This document shows positions 47,601 through 60,660 of a DNA stretch of 64,000 bases, in pieces. Each line of letters begins with the position of its first letter. Position 1 is the stretch's first letter. The translations under genes and the position numbers were made by a program. A model generated the notes under the pieces. It had not been told where the DNA came from, searched no databases, and worked only from the letters and a program-made list of their open reading frames with translations. Origin of the DNA: Branchiostoma lanceolatum (Eukaryota; Chordata; Leptocardii; Amphioxiformes; Branchiostomatidae); NCBI RefSeq assembly GCF_035083965.1, contig NC_089725.1:25801925-25865924 (forward strand), written 5' to 3'.

Positions 47601-50600
47601 ACCACACATTCCTTTCTGTGATTTTATATGAACAATTTGAAAAGGTGAAGCAGCTTTAAATTCATACCATTGAATATTTGAAGCAACATGTAGCATTTCA
47701 TCAAAGTTTATGACATCTGCTTAAATAGGGGAAAAAGGGTTTAGCAAGTTGTGATAGATAAGAATACGTGTACCTGTGATAGATAAGAACACCATACAGA
47801 GCATAGCAAAGGTTGTTGAAAAAAGCCAAGCCAGCATAAAGCTGCCTGCAGGGCATTTGAGGAAAAGTTTTGTTTCTGCTGATTGACTAAAGATTAAAGG
47901 CCAGTGTTTGTGCCTTCTGGAGGAGAAAATCACAAGTTTTTTAAGTGACAGTAAATCCCCTATATGCCTCACACTGGCAGAGGAATAAAAGGAAGCATTT
48001 GGAACTTAGTTATTCACACTTACTACACACAAAGAAAACTTTCACAAGTACTAGTATTGCAACAGATTTCTCCCAGATAATAACAAAACTGGTCCAAGGA
48101 AATAGCAAGGGTTAAAAGGGTTAGTTAAACTGTTACTAACATAAGTCAGTAAGCCAAGTCAAACTGTTACTCCAGACTATGAAAAGCACAAGTGAAAGAT
48201 GGCAAGTAAGAGCAATGTATTCTAAAAAGCCAAAGGAGAGTCAAACTTGAAATAAGAACTATTTCCAGTGTACTTTAAAAAAAAAACAGGAAGAAAGGAG
48301 ACCTTCTAGGCCTTCTACTTTTATCCAAAAACATAATTATTACCTTTGTTGCATTTTAGATCTCTAGAACTCTATTGAAAAAAGATTCCAAGGTTTCCAC
48401 ACATACTGGTGGTCTGTCCAAACCCTGACTCAGCGCCAAGGTTTGAAGAGCTGCTTAGTGGGATTAACATTGTTGTAGGTCAAACAAATGCGTGGCTGGG
48501 AAAGTGGTTCAGGTTGCCAGGAGAACAGCTAGCAGCCAGCAAGCAATCCACTAGTAATGCATTTGGGATTATTTGTGCAGGCCTGGGTTCTGAAGTCTGC
48601 CCGGGCACTGATGTGATTCGTTTGTGATCCTTAACGTGGGAAGAATGTGATGGATTGAAGGATTAACTTGTCACGGCGAAATTGACGCAGCGACTGAGGT
48701 TGCCTTTCACTGCCGCAGCCGGATGCTTTTAAGGCGTAAAAAGATTAGCAAATTAGGCACAATTGAATCTACACTGAGGTAACTTGTTTAAATATTCCTG
48801 GACTACAAAGACTGGGGGAACAGTTGTTTGGTAGTGAATGGAGACACTCTCCTCCCTCATGATTGTGTTAAATGGCTTTTGTTACTGTTCAGCAATTGGG
48901 CTAGTGGAGTAAATGGCCATAGCCTTTATTTTCCTTGCCCAACAGACCTTCACGAACATCCTTAATAAATACTTATACCCAAAGGAAATAAGCAGAATGG
49001 CTCATTTCAATGTTGCAAAAATATCCAAGGACCTTTCCAGGAGTCCTTGACTTTGTTCTTGTTTATAAAGCATGAACACCAACCAACCAGGATAATCTGT
49101 GATATTCAATCCAACAAATCGAATGTTCACTACACAAACAAGGATATGGCTTGAATTGATAGAAGCCTTTTTGGGGAATCTGAATTAGATGTGATCATCC
49201 GTCTTATCATGACGAAACATCAATGAAAGTTTCCTCCTCCCTAACATGCACAATGAAATTGACCATAACATCATTTATTTTGATTTTTGAGTCACACGGC
49301 CACAGGATTGTGATAGAAAAGACAGAAGTTTTAAAAAGTTGTGATAAATTTGTGTTAAAGTTGTATCCTCTCTTCCTCCCTGTAGGTATACTGTTCTACT
49401 GCATCTGCCCCACCCAACGCCACACCCACTGTCTGGAGATTGCGCTGCAGCACGGAGCCCCAGTCAACAACAAGGCCCACGACGGCAAACCCGTCCTCAC
49501 GGTGGCCTGTTCCACGGCGACAGAGAATGAGGAGATGTGCATCAAGCTGCTGGAGAAAGGGGCAGATCCCAACATCAAACATGAGGTCGGTAAAGAAGAA
49601 CATACTAGTAGAGAAATGAGGGGGGGGGGGAATATATAAGCAAAGATTTCAGAATATAGGCTATCAGAAATATGGGAAGACATTGATATTCAGACTCAGA
49701 ATTGTGACACCAATCTTCATGTCATGGTCATCGGGACTAGTCAAGGCTATCATGCACGGAACCACCCAGTTAGGAAGAAAGAGTGGTAGGCAACAGAAAA
49801 GATGGGAGGACAATATCAGAGAATGATACTAAGTGAAACATTAAGAAAAACAGAAAACTGAGAAGGGCGGAGAAAACTAGTTGCCAGATCTTCTGTGGTC
49901 CCTCAAAGGTCAAATAGTTAGACTAAGGGCAATGAAGGGAGAGAGAGAGAGAGGGCTGCCCCTCCCTACTTTTTTTATTAATCTTTAGGGTGGTTCCTAC
50001 GGTTAACTAAGTAACTGATTTCCAAGGGAGCCCTAATACTACTGATTCATCTGCACCAGCTTCTGTGTGTCATGAGACTTGAATGTTCTCAGCAGCTCAC
50101 TTTATGAAGTACTTTGACTGACTTTCAACTTCCTCACATACCCTTGTGTAGAAACAGCTTGTTCTGTAATCCCACCTTCCCTATAGGTACGTACAGCACA
50201 CTATAAATCACCTGTTTGCTCCTGCCACGGAGGATTTGCTCATGTCAAACTGAACAAACATTGCCTTGTACCAAGTGTCAGGCATACCTTAGGACTTTGA
50301 ACACAGACCTGAAAGGTATTATTCATATCTTTGTTAACATGGCATGGTCAAGCCCTAAGAACAAATAAGGGCTTACAAAGACTACATGAACAAAGTGAAT
50401 TAGTCAGCTGCTTTTGTGAAGTTAAGGATACAGCACAGTGTTTGACATTTCCAAACAGATGTTAGATGTACGTTACCCAGAAAAACTGCAGTCATGATTT
50501 ACGATCAATATTCCTCAATAAAACATCAATAACGTCATAACTTTGGCCACTTAAGTACATTGTCCTTGTCCAATGTAACAGTTACAGCAGTAAAACGATC

Positions 50601-53600
50601 TGAGGTATAAATCTTACAACTTTTAATGGTATTTAAAAGCTTGCCAGACTAATGAAATTACACAATCATCAAACATGCCCTTTCCTACAGCATTACAGCT
50701 AATATATTACTTGTATAGTTAGTTGACACTACAAATTATTTTTGCCATGAATGCCTAACAACGGTCAAAAACATATCATGTGCCACAACAGCGTAAACCC
50801 AGTCTAAAGTAGTTTGCGTGTTGTGGTAAATGTACCCAGGTATATCACTAACCCCTTTGAAATACTACACTATCAATTTGCCTCAATCATTCCAACACTA
50901 TTGTTCAGTACATTTCGGCCTCATCTTGTTAGGTGGTGCTTATGCCCCCGAAAAAATAACATCCCTGGTACTTTATAAAGGCTGCTTATTGAATAACACA
51001 CCAAATGGGCTTTGGATAATAGGGACACATATGGTACCTTCAAAGGACTCGAGGGGCAGTATAACAGTTTTTCTAGCAAATTCATTTGCCATTTTTGCAG
51101 TATGCATTCAACACTTCTAGGGTGTTCATCTGCACACTGGAATGTGTCTTCGGTCATACAAATGTACAGACATTCAGAGTCATTGTTTGGTTGTTTTCCT
51201 AATCAATGAGTATGGCAGAAAGAGGCCTGCCTTACCTCTTGATAGAACACAATTGAAAATTATTTTTACCCTACCAGACACAAGGAAATCACACCAAAGT
51301 CATTTGTATGACTACTTCATCCCTTAAATCTGTTTTGCAGATCTTTCCCTCTGTAGATATTAGTTGCCTAGCATACATAAGCTTCCGTGTATCTCCCTTG
51401 CTAGTCTGGTTTTCAGTCAAGCTTCCAGTTGCCAATTGACGTCATTAGCTACATACATGTAGTATCAAACAGTCAAAAGCTCCAGAACTCAGACGGGTCC
51501 CGAGGGTCAGGCGTCTGCACGGGTCCCCAAGCTGAAGGGCTTCACAAACTTGACATTAGTGCTCCATTAGTATTCCATCTTAACAAAGCATGCGTTGACA
51601 GTATGAACTATTGAGGGCCATTAAACTTTTATATTGTTAAAACCGGCATTGTTCATGAGGATATACATCATCATGAAGTCTGCTAGTGCTACTTCAATTC
51701 TATTCTGATGAATTTACAATGGTTTTTACAGGATGGGTAATGGGGTGGCAAGAAAATGGTAATTTAGCCCTAATAGATGCCTGTAAAACGTGACTAGGTA
51801 TAATGTGTGATACTGATGAAAAAAATTAACAATAGCTACTTCTAATATAATCAATTTTTTTGTCACAGTTTCAGTTAAGAATTGGCAACAGTCTCAGAGA
51901 GGTCATACAAAATCATTCTTTGAATGCTTCACTTTATACAAATTGTGGACAGAGATAAATTAGACCCAGAGTGACGTGCTGTCTAAAGACAGCTAATTGT
52001 GCAGTCCAGATCAGAATAGGCGTAGTTTTATCATCCTCACTTGACAGAACCGCCGGTTGTATCACACAATGCATCATAGCAACCAGCAGTAACACATTGT
52101 GTAATGTCTGGCGGTATGATGAGTTTGAGTAGAGAGGATGAGTTTTCCTAATCTGGAGGCTTACAATCTTGTTAATGGTGTCAGAAAGAAGCCATTTTTC
52201 AAGCAGAACACTGTTAACCAGGATAGGACAGCAATATCCATTGAAGACTTGTGAAAATGGTTGAAAAGTCGGTGAGTCCAATCCTTGCATTGGGAACTAG
52301 TTAAATTTTCCCCCATGAAATAGTATGCAAATGTCGATGACCTTGGTGCTGAATGGCCTTTCTGCCATGTTCTGGCAATGTCCATTGAAGAGTGCATTCA
52401 AAATGGTTGGAAAGTCGGTGAGTCCAATGCTTGCATTGGAAACTAGTTTGGATTAATTGTATTCCATTTAATTGTGTGGAAATGTGATGACCATGGTGCT
52501 GAATGGCCTTCCTGTCATTTTCCAGCAAAATCCACTGAAGAGTTCATTCAAAATGGTTGAAAAGTCCAATGCTTGTATTGGAAACTAGCTAGAATTAATG
52601 ACCTTGGTGCTGAATGACCTTCCTGCCATGTTCCAGTTGATGGGGACCACCCCTCTGATGGAGGCAGCCGGTGCAGGGAGCGCTGCCGTCGTCAGGTGCA
52701 TCCTGCAGAAGGGAGGAGACGTGAACGCGGTGGACAGGAAGGGTCACCACGCCGCGCACAGGGCTGCCACAGGGGGGTTCTTTGACGTGCTGAAGGTTAT
52801 GGCCGCCTTTGGCGCAAACTTTAACCAAGTGGCTTCGGACGGCAATACACCGATCCACTATGCTGCTAGAGGAGGACATGACAGTTCCTGCAAGTTCCTG
52901 GCACAAAGAGGTGAGGAAATTGTCAGCATTATCACATGGGCCATTTTATTTAGAAAATACCTGAGTTCTACCCTATCTTGCTTTTTCTGTATTGTCAAAA
53001 TACTGTCAAGACAATGAATACATGTAGTTTGGCTTGCCTGGAGTGTCTGTGATTCTGATGTGAAGACAATGGGAAGATTGTTACAGGCATGTGGTATTTC
53101 CTGAAGAAATCCTATTGGCGACACCACAAGCATTTGGCAGGGCAAGAATCCTAGCAATTTTACCTACATATAGTTATCATAGCTACTTTGTAGATGTAGA
53201 ACAGACTGTAATTTGAAGTGAATGAGCCGTTTCTTTAATTTCAAACAGGTTGCCCGCCAAAGTTGAAGAACAGTGATGGGATGACACCACGTGCCATTGC
53301 TAAGGAAGCGGGCAGCAAGGCAGCTGGAAAAGAACTTAGGAAGGCAGAAAATGCCTTCACCAAGTACTCCAAACCCGGCATGAAGAACCCTAATGCTCCT
53401 TGGATGGTGTTTCTGTATGACTGGTGTGTAGAAAGACAAGATGACCTGATAGCAGAATTTTCCAATCTATACACTGGAGACGATGAAAAGGACTACAAAG
53501 TAAACAAGGAAGACTTCGTCCAGGTCTTAAAAAAACTGAAAGCACCAATTCCTGATGATGACCATATGAAGAAACTTCTGACAGAGCATGATAAGACTAG

Positions 53601-56600
53601 GGAAGGGGTTATCGACACAAAGGTCTTCCTATCAGGAAAGCAGCTCCTCTCAAAAACCTACCTTATGTCTAGTTATGAACCCAAATCTAAGAAGAAGAAA
53701 AAGGGTGGGAAGAAGGGGAGGAAGAAGGGAGGGAAGACAAAGATCTATGTTCCAATCTGTACCCTGCCTGAGGGCCCGCGGATGCCGGGTGGGGCTCCCC
53801 CGGCTCACTTGATCCCACGGGCCACTCACTGGACAGACACGGGGAGGTTCGACCGGGACCATCCCCCACAGCACCCTCTACAAGATGACTCCTGGTGGTA
53901 CCTGCAGCATCCACAGAAAACCTACATCAACATCAGTGAAGCTGCTAAACTTGGAGACATAGAATCTCTGAAACAAGCCTTCCAGAACAACTATCCTATC
54001 GACACCAGGGACAAGTATTTCAAGACCCCCTTGATGTGTGCAGCAGCCCATGGTCACATTGAAATTACCAAGTATCTCATAGAAATGGGGTAAGTTGAAT
54101 TTCCATTGTATACTGGTATTTCAGAATATTGGACACCACAAATTGAGACCACAAGGACATTCCATCATTTAAACTTTTGTTACTGGACAAAACCTCCCAG
54201 TAAATATATGTCAGGATAGAGATTGCAATCGCTGATTCTGCCAGGAGAGATCCTGATCGAAGTCTGTAAATCCAAAGATACAATTGTATTCCCTTAAAAC
54301 TAATAAAAGTCAGAACTTTTCAAGTTTGATTCATGTCACTAGCTTAGATCAATGGATTGACTTGAAATTCAGGATTTATGTATTTTGAAGAAAACCCTAA
54401 CACATTCCTTGCATCCTGATCTGTCAACAGAGTCTGATCAGGATGTCTACCAGAAAAATTGTGATTTTGCCAGATCGCATTCTCTAGCCTGACATAACGT
54501 CATATATGAAAGCTTATATGGCTGGTCATGCCAGTACATCTTCTAGAAGATGACATATTGAAAAGCGTGTTCTTGTCTTTATATCTAGTGCCAGCGTTAA
54601 TGCAGTAGACAACTTCCGCTGGACACCCCTGCACCATGCCTGCCACGGGGGTCAGGTGGACGTGGTCACGACACTGGTGAGTGCCGGGGCCGACATCGAC
54701 GCACAGACCATGAACGGGGCCACACCTCTGATGAGGGCCATCGAGTGCTCAAACGAACCGATCGTGAGCTTCCTGATTGACCAGGGAGTCAACATGAGGA
54801 AGGAAAACAAGAAAGGTAAGTTGCTTCCAGAGGTGATAATCATAGGAGTGTTGTCTGATAGTATCAATGGCTTAACTGACACCTCATTGCTTCAACAAAA
54901 ATAAGCAGCAAATGGCAGGGTAAGGTAGCATGATGATGAAGTTTGTCCATCGTATCTGATGAAGACCTTGACTTTGTCAATCCCCCTTTCACAGTGGACA
55001 AGCATCATCATCATGCTACCTTGGTAAGTTAAGTTTAAGGCAGCATATATACCATACATTATAATTCATATAGGAGTATCTAATGTATGGAAATCAGTGA
55101 TTGCATTGTGCTTGTTGTACTTACAAGGCTTGCTGTCATCCTTTTTCAGAACACAATGCGTTGGACACTGCCAAGGAATGGGCCGATCCGCGGGTGCTGT
55201 CGATCGTCCAGGCTAAGTTCGACTCTCTGCCTGCACCCAAGAAGAAGAAGAAGGGCGGTCGGGCGGCCAAGAAGAGCCCTGCCGCCACGCGGCCACAGAC
55301 GGTTCCTCCCATCCCCTTCGGGAAGGGTGACGGGCCTGACGGAGGGAAGAAGGTAAAAAAGACTGTGAGGTTTCTTCTGCCACCCATTACGACACATACC
55401 ATTTACCACATTCACCAGCACAAACCTGTGGAAAAGAAAACTAAGAAGAGGCTTCGCAAGTTTCCTTCCAAATTCACACCAGGCCCCCATCTGACAACCT
55501 TGGTGTCTGTGTATAGTCCTTATAGAGACCCATCTCTCTTGGCTCTGAGAAGGACAGTTTTGCACCAGCTCCAAATGTCCTTTTATGATTAACAATAAGA
55601 ATAAAAGTCTGGAGCTACAGTCAGTTTAAAAAAAAAAAAATGAACAGAAAACCAATTATCAAACATGGGCTGCTTTGACACAGTTTTTTCCCTAAAGGCT
55701 AATTTAGCATACTCCGCAAAAGTTGCATATAGTTTCATCATGTGTGCTGTAATGTATAAATACTGCCTAACTTTAACATTAACAATCTTACCAGTATAAT
55801 GGTTTGATCTAGAACGGTTAGAATATTAGTCTTATAGATGAAACAGAAAATCTTAATTTCAATCTCTAGTTGATAGTGCCTAACCAGACTGACTGAACTA
55901 ACCAAGCCCATATGTATTGAGGATATGATATGAGGATATGATATGTAGCTAATGAGGATATGACACAATATGGTGACACTAACCCTGGGTGATTCCTTAA
56001 CCACAATCACAATAAAGTCATTGACAAACTAACAGGATAAATGTTCATTGTGGTGGTTGATAAACATTATAATGATTGAAGATAGTGCCTTCTTTGGTGG
56101 TACCGGTACAACACAGTATTGAATTCTGTGGCACCTCTTTCTGTAAATGAGCAGATATTCAAAGAATGACAATGATCCAAAATGTGTCAGCATGGTCATA
56201 GCTGCATGTTTGAGCCAAACCATGTAGAACTGCTGCTTTTTCTACTGGCCTCTCTTCATTTTATCTTTCACAATAATGCACAATATTCTAGAAATTCACA
56301 AATGCAAACTTTGGGTGTAAACATTTAATTCACCGACCATTCACATTGCTGCACAGAGATGCCACTGAAATCAAAAGATTCTTTGAAGACGCAAGGCAGA
56401 CACTATCTCATCTCACCCACCTTCATATACCATCAATTTGTAATACTCATCAGTCAACATCTTTGTCCCATCATGCCCCAGGAGGAAGCGAAAATCCACA
56501 AAGTCACATTTGAATAAGGTAATAAGGTAACAGAAACTGTGATACATCAAACTAACCTGTGTGGTAGATTAAGGTTGCCTACTCACCGACCAAAGTTTTG

Positions 56601-57951
56601 ACAACTGTGTTGTCCAGAGAACCACATATTGTTGTGTTGTCGGAGTTCTAGACTCTCTAACAAATCAGAACATTTCTATACAATTAAAAGTTTAGAAATG
56701 ACACTAGGTTTAACATCAATGATGACAACAACAGGCTAGAGATTTTCAATGGCAGAGCTGCGTTATGGTATACTATTACATGTATATGTGACTGACAATG
56801 GACAGAGACTTGTGACAGAGAATACCATAGCTGAACGTTACAAGATCAAGACTGGACCAGCTCATCAAACGGACGTCACTGACAGCATGACTTCTGACTG
56901 ACAGACACATGACTGCATTATCACCAAAACCAGGGAAGTACAAACTGGCTGTTACAAGAACGTAGTCTTAGTTGTAGAGTGTCTCTAAAAATGGCTACCT
57001 ATTAGAGTAATTATGACATTTACCATGAAGCTTTTGAGCACTGCATTGTGTAGACAATTAATATGCAAAGTAGAATATTATCTAGTGGTACAATCCTAAC
57101 TTAAGATGAGTAACACATACATAGTGACTTCAAACATGTAGTGGAGTGAAGTGTGCTGTCACAGTGGTGCTTCATTTTGATCATAACCTGTTTGGTGTTA
57201 GAACATTTGTTATTTATTGTGTGTACACTAACCTTTGCTTTGCTTTGATTGCATAATTACCTTTTGGTTTGGATATAGTGATGACTGATATGTTAAGTTT
57301 TCTATAGATTGAAAGAAAGTTAGCTCATGTCATCATGTAATTCATGTATCTCTGAAATATTACCTCTTACCAATTTTGACAGTTTCAATGTTTTGCTAAT
57401 GCAAGGTAAACAATTTGCCAATGCTATTATATTGTCAAATTTGAAATGTTTGAGGTAGTTTTATTTCTGCAGTGCCTCTCCACAATGAAATCTTGAAACA
57501 CTGAATTTCGACCGTGAACTTGAAAATACTACAAAAACTTCCTTTCAACTCTTACTACGAAATCAAAAATAAAAGAATTTACAGTATACCAAAATCTTAG
57601 GAAATATTTACTTACTGTATTCTCTTTATCCAGTCCCCAGATCAAAGTAAGGTGAAGGACCTGGTGCCGGAGTTCATGCCTCCGCTGCAGACGCCTCCCC
57701 GGTCAGCTGACAGGAGAAGCTCTGTCATCCGCGTGCAGTCCAGCATGGCGGGGCGTGTCGAGGACCGTGAGGACATCCAGTACGAGCCCAAGAAGGTGTG
57801 GGCGCACCAGCCGACGAAGGACGAGCTGCTGCAGAGGAAGGAGACGGACAGGACCCGCTGGGGGTACGAGCTGGACTTCCCCAACTACAAACCACCCTTC
57901 CAGAAGAACATCGCCTCCAAGGTCGAGTTGTTTGGTGGGCCAGAGGACTGA
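44631..57951 (+). CDS. ANKEF1: Ankyrin repeat and EF-hand domain protein 1
   Basis: Seven exons (44631-44976, 49386-49585, 52637-52910, 53249-54089, 54589-54815, 55150-55352, 57634-57951) join in consistent phases to 802 aa (human about 776). The start ATG at 44631 gives RLEQLQIIKLLQCVR, aligning with the vertebrate N-terminus. The upstream in-frame TTG is not used. Ankyrin repeats cover residues about 45-275 and 520-630 (GESVLHLAAVTNNDELV, GTTPLMEAAGAGSAAVV, TPLHHACHGGQVDVV). An EF-hand-like region lies at about 335-405 (DKTREGVIDTKVF, loop degenerate, so calcium binding is doubtful). Lys-rich segments lie at about 420-440 and in exon 6. The C-terminus has the conserved PFQKNIASKVE. It is linked to cilia and testis in vertebrates. 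The molecular function is unknown. Confidence 0.95.
44977..49385. other. ANKEF1 intron 1 (4.4 kb), no other feature recognised
   Basis: No opposite-strand gene, RNA gene or clear transposon was found. Short ORFs on both strands show no domain features. Confidence 0.6.
49586..52189. other. ANKEF1 intron 2, proximal part
   Basis: Non-coding. It contains a poly-G run (about 49621-49630) and a GA-rich patch near 49938-49952. No gene was recognised. Confidence 0.55.
52190..52636. repeat. Tandem repeat (about 150-bp unit) ending at ANKEF1 exon 3 acceptor
   Basis: About three units share GGTGCTGAATGGCCTTYCTG, GAAAAGTCGGTGAGTCCAAT and TTGCATTGGAAACTAG. The phrase GCTGAATG recurs at 52348, 52498 and 52609, giving periods of 150 and 111 (the last unit is shortened). 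The third unit supplies the splice acceptor (GCCATGTTCCAG|TTGATG). The second unit carries a related CATTTTCCAG at about 52524, a potential decoy acceptor. Confidence 0.8.
54922..55022. mobile_element. 101-bp inverted-repeat element in ANKEF1 intron 5
   Basis: AAGGTAGCATGATGATGA at the left is inverted at the right end (TCATCATCATGCTACCTT), with further pairing of TTTGTCCA and TGGACAA inside. It looks like a small MITE. Confidence 0.6.
55353..57633. other. ANKEF1 intron 6 (2.3 kb), no other feature recognised
   Basis: The frame of exon 6 runs on to 55592, but the GTAAAA donor at 55353 and homology to the last exon favour splicing. A poly(A) run lies near 55628-55640. No transposon termini or genes were recognised. 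Confidence 0.55.
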
Positions 57952-59369
57952 GCAAGAAAACACCATGTTCCCTCGGTCACATTCTTCGCAGTCACATTTT
58001 GTCGTATGATTTTGATGCCATAGAATTTTCTTAAGCAGGCTGTGACAGAACCAACTGCTGACGTAAAACTAAAGACAGCTTTTTCCGTAACAAGACAGCT
58101 GAATTTTGTAGGATACATGCATGACATGTGACCGGGCCCTAGGGTACATATCAAATGGAGAAATGTTAAGATTACATGCATATTTCTTCAATGTGGAAAT
58201 TATCAACTTGAAGAATAGATTACAGTATTTTGTAAGATGAACAGGATTATTCCAACATGACAAAAGAACAGGAATGATCATACCTTTCATTGTTGGTCTT
58301 CCAACTACGTTGTAATTAGACTAGACAACTTTAATAGGAGTGTGGCAATTTTTGGACTACAGAAATTTAAGATTTTAAGGCAGTTGTTAGCATGACTGGT
58401 AGTATTTATGTCATCAATGAAAACATGAGCATTTTGACTCAGGATGTGTGCAAGTATTCATGATAGAGATTATTTGTATTCTACAATTGAATGTCCATTG
58501 TTACCCCGAGGAATAAAACTTGATTTATAGCTATGACAGAATATTGTGCAATATGTAATGTTAGCACAGGCCGTAACCCAGTGATTTCTGAATGGATGGA
58601 TATTTCCTTTAAAAGTGATGTGACTACATTGTATTTTCATCTTCGTAATTCCAAAAACTTCTTGTCCTTCAAAGAGAGAAGTGGAAACAGTGTCATGTGA
58701 ACCTTTCATCATTACTGCCTCTAAGTGTGCTCATCTGCAGGCAGAATTTGTGTTCTTTGAGCTAACCATTAGCAAATCAAGGCAAACAACATATTCCCCG
58801 ATACTAATACTAACAGCTGCTGTAGTATGTTCTCATACATTGTGTAATAACATCAATTAAATATGACAACTCTAACTATCAGAATTATGATGTATGTTAA
58901 GCTTTCACCTTACATATTGGTAAACTTACATTTACCAAACATCACTTTTTATTTTCCATGTACAGCTTGTTTGAGATTATAATGATAGATATGAATTGAT
59001 CTTCAAGTTTCAATAAACTTTCTTTCAGAATTCTGAAATATTGCCTGTGTTTCTTGAGTTGCTGCATGTTTTATGCATTTGCATGGATATTAAAAAGAAT
59101 ATGAGTCCCTAACCCTCATGGTAGGGTGAAGTTTGGAGCAGTGAAGCATTGCACCTAGTGGAATACAGAGGAACTGCACCCTAGCATGACATCTAGATGA
59201 TGGCAACTGCAGCACTGAATAAGCAGGTCCAAACTAAGTTCAGGCAATCATTATCTCAGCAATGAAGGTTAATGTGTTTCTACTAAGTTTGAGTTGAGCC
59301 ATAAAACATGCAACTAAATTAATGGACTTTCATGTATTTTTGGTGGGTGTGTGTGTCTATGCGTACCAA
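57952..59369 (+). other. ANKEF1 3' UTR and downstream intergenic DNA
   Basis: AATAAA signals at 58512-58517 and about 59012 could end the transcript. No other gene was recognised. Confidence 0.5.
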
Positions 59370-59478
59370 CACCTTGTAGCCCTGTATCCAAACCTATTAT
59401 AGCTCCTCTATACTATTTGCGGAGAGGAGACTCGGGAGCTATAATACAAGGTTTGGATACCTGGCTATACACCTTGGC
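59370..59478. mobile_element. Foldback element (about 109 bp)
   Basis: ACCTTGTAGCCCTGTATCCA and AACCTATTATAGCTCC at the left are inverted at the right (GGAGCTATAATACAAGG, then TGGATACCTGGCTATACACC). A small indel interrupts the arms, and a loop of about 35 bases lies between them. Confidence 0.6.
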
Positions 59479-59582
59479 CTAAGGTACAAGTGGTTACATC
59501 TTGGATTAAAGATCTCAGATCCAAGATTATAAAAGTCATTCAGTCAACCATTCTTCAAAATCCCAGGTCAAATTAGGCAAAA

Positions 59583-60660
59583 CTAGAGTTCCACGCCAAA
59601 TGATTTGAACCTTTATGACTGACGTATTTAGGAGTGTTTCTCAACCTCCGTGTTCTCATCAATCATAAATCATACCAGTTGATCGTCTTCAGCCAAATAA
59701 CAGTTGTCCAAAGTATGAGCCTATCAAAGAAGGTTATGCTAACATTTATCATCAATTATGCAAATGAGGTCCTTATTAGCATAATTTGATTCAACGATGT
59801 TCACATTCACATAACTTTCAAATGCCACAAGTATGAAACTGCCATCATTTACCTGTATGTAATTATATTAGTTTGTCATTAATTATGCAAATTACGCCTA
59901 CAATGGCTTTTAAAATTGTCTCATTAGTTATGCAAATTAGAAAATCTGGTTTGCATAATTATATCCAATCATACAAAGCATCACGTAAGCTATCTACATA
60001 CCAAAAATCAAGACCATCCATCAAGCCCATCTTGAGTTATAGTATTTTCTCATTAATCATGCAAATGAAGCCCTCTTAAAAACTAAACAATAAACAAACT
60101 AGGGCTTCATTTGCATAGTTGATATCTATTAACATTTCTCTCCTCAGTTACATGTCACAAGTTTGAGAGTCCTATCTTGGAATTTGGCAGATGTATAAAC
60201 TTTCCTCATTAATTATGCAAATTAGATACTGATTTGCATAATAAGTATCTAATCAAGTACATCATCACTCAAGCTATCTACTTACCAAAAATCATGACCA
60301 TCCAACAGACCCTTGAGTTATTCCATTTCAAAGTCTGAAGCAAAACCTGCTCCTGCAGTTCCAAAACTTAGACCACTTACTCTGTGTCCAAAGAGCTATC
60401 TACCACTCAAAAATCAGGACCATAGCATGTCCAGAACACGAGATATCAAAACAGGAAGTTCCGCTGCAGTACCGTAACAAGCTGCCAGGGGGCCCAAAAT
60501 CTAATCATTTCCATGTCTCATCAAGACCTACCCACCTACCAAATATCAAGACAATCCATCCAGGCCTTCACGAGTTATGCTGTACGTTACAAACAAACAT
60601 ACATACACACATACAAATGCTACCCTCTGCATAACCTTCTCGGCGAGGGTAATTATAGTT
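59583..60660. repeat. Dispersed non-autonomous repeat, copy B, with octamer-like motifs
   Basis: It starts ACTAGAGTTCCACG, as copy A does at 671, and ends near TCGGCGAGGGTAATTATAG. It shares TCCGCTGCAGTACCGTAA, GCCAGGGGGCCC and AATATCAAGACAATCCATC-type phrases with copy A. At least seven TATGCAAAT/ATTTGCATA motifs occur in alternating orientation between 59755 and 60240. An inverted pair GCAAATGAAGCCCT/AGGGCTTCATTTGC lies at about 60062-60115. Confidence 0.6.

Noticed and set aside
55087-55595. ORFs of 89-163 aa around ANKEF1 exon 6
   Set aside because: Only 55150-55352 in the frame of the 163-aa ORF is supported. The remainder is intron or shadow.
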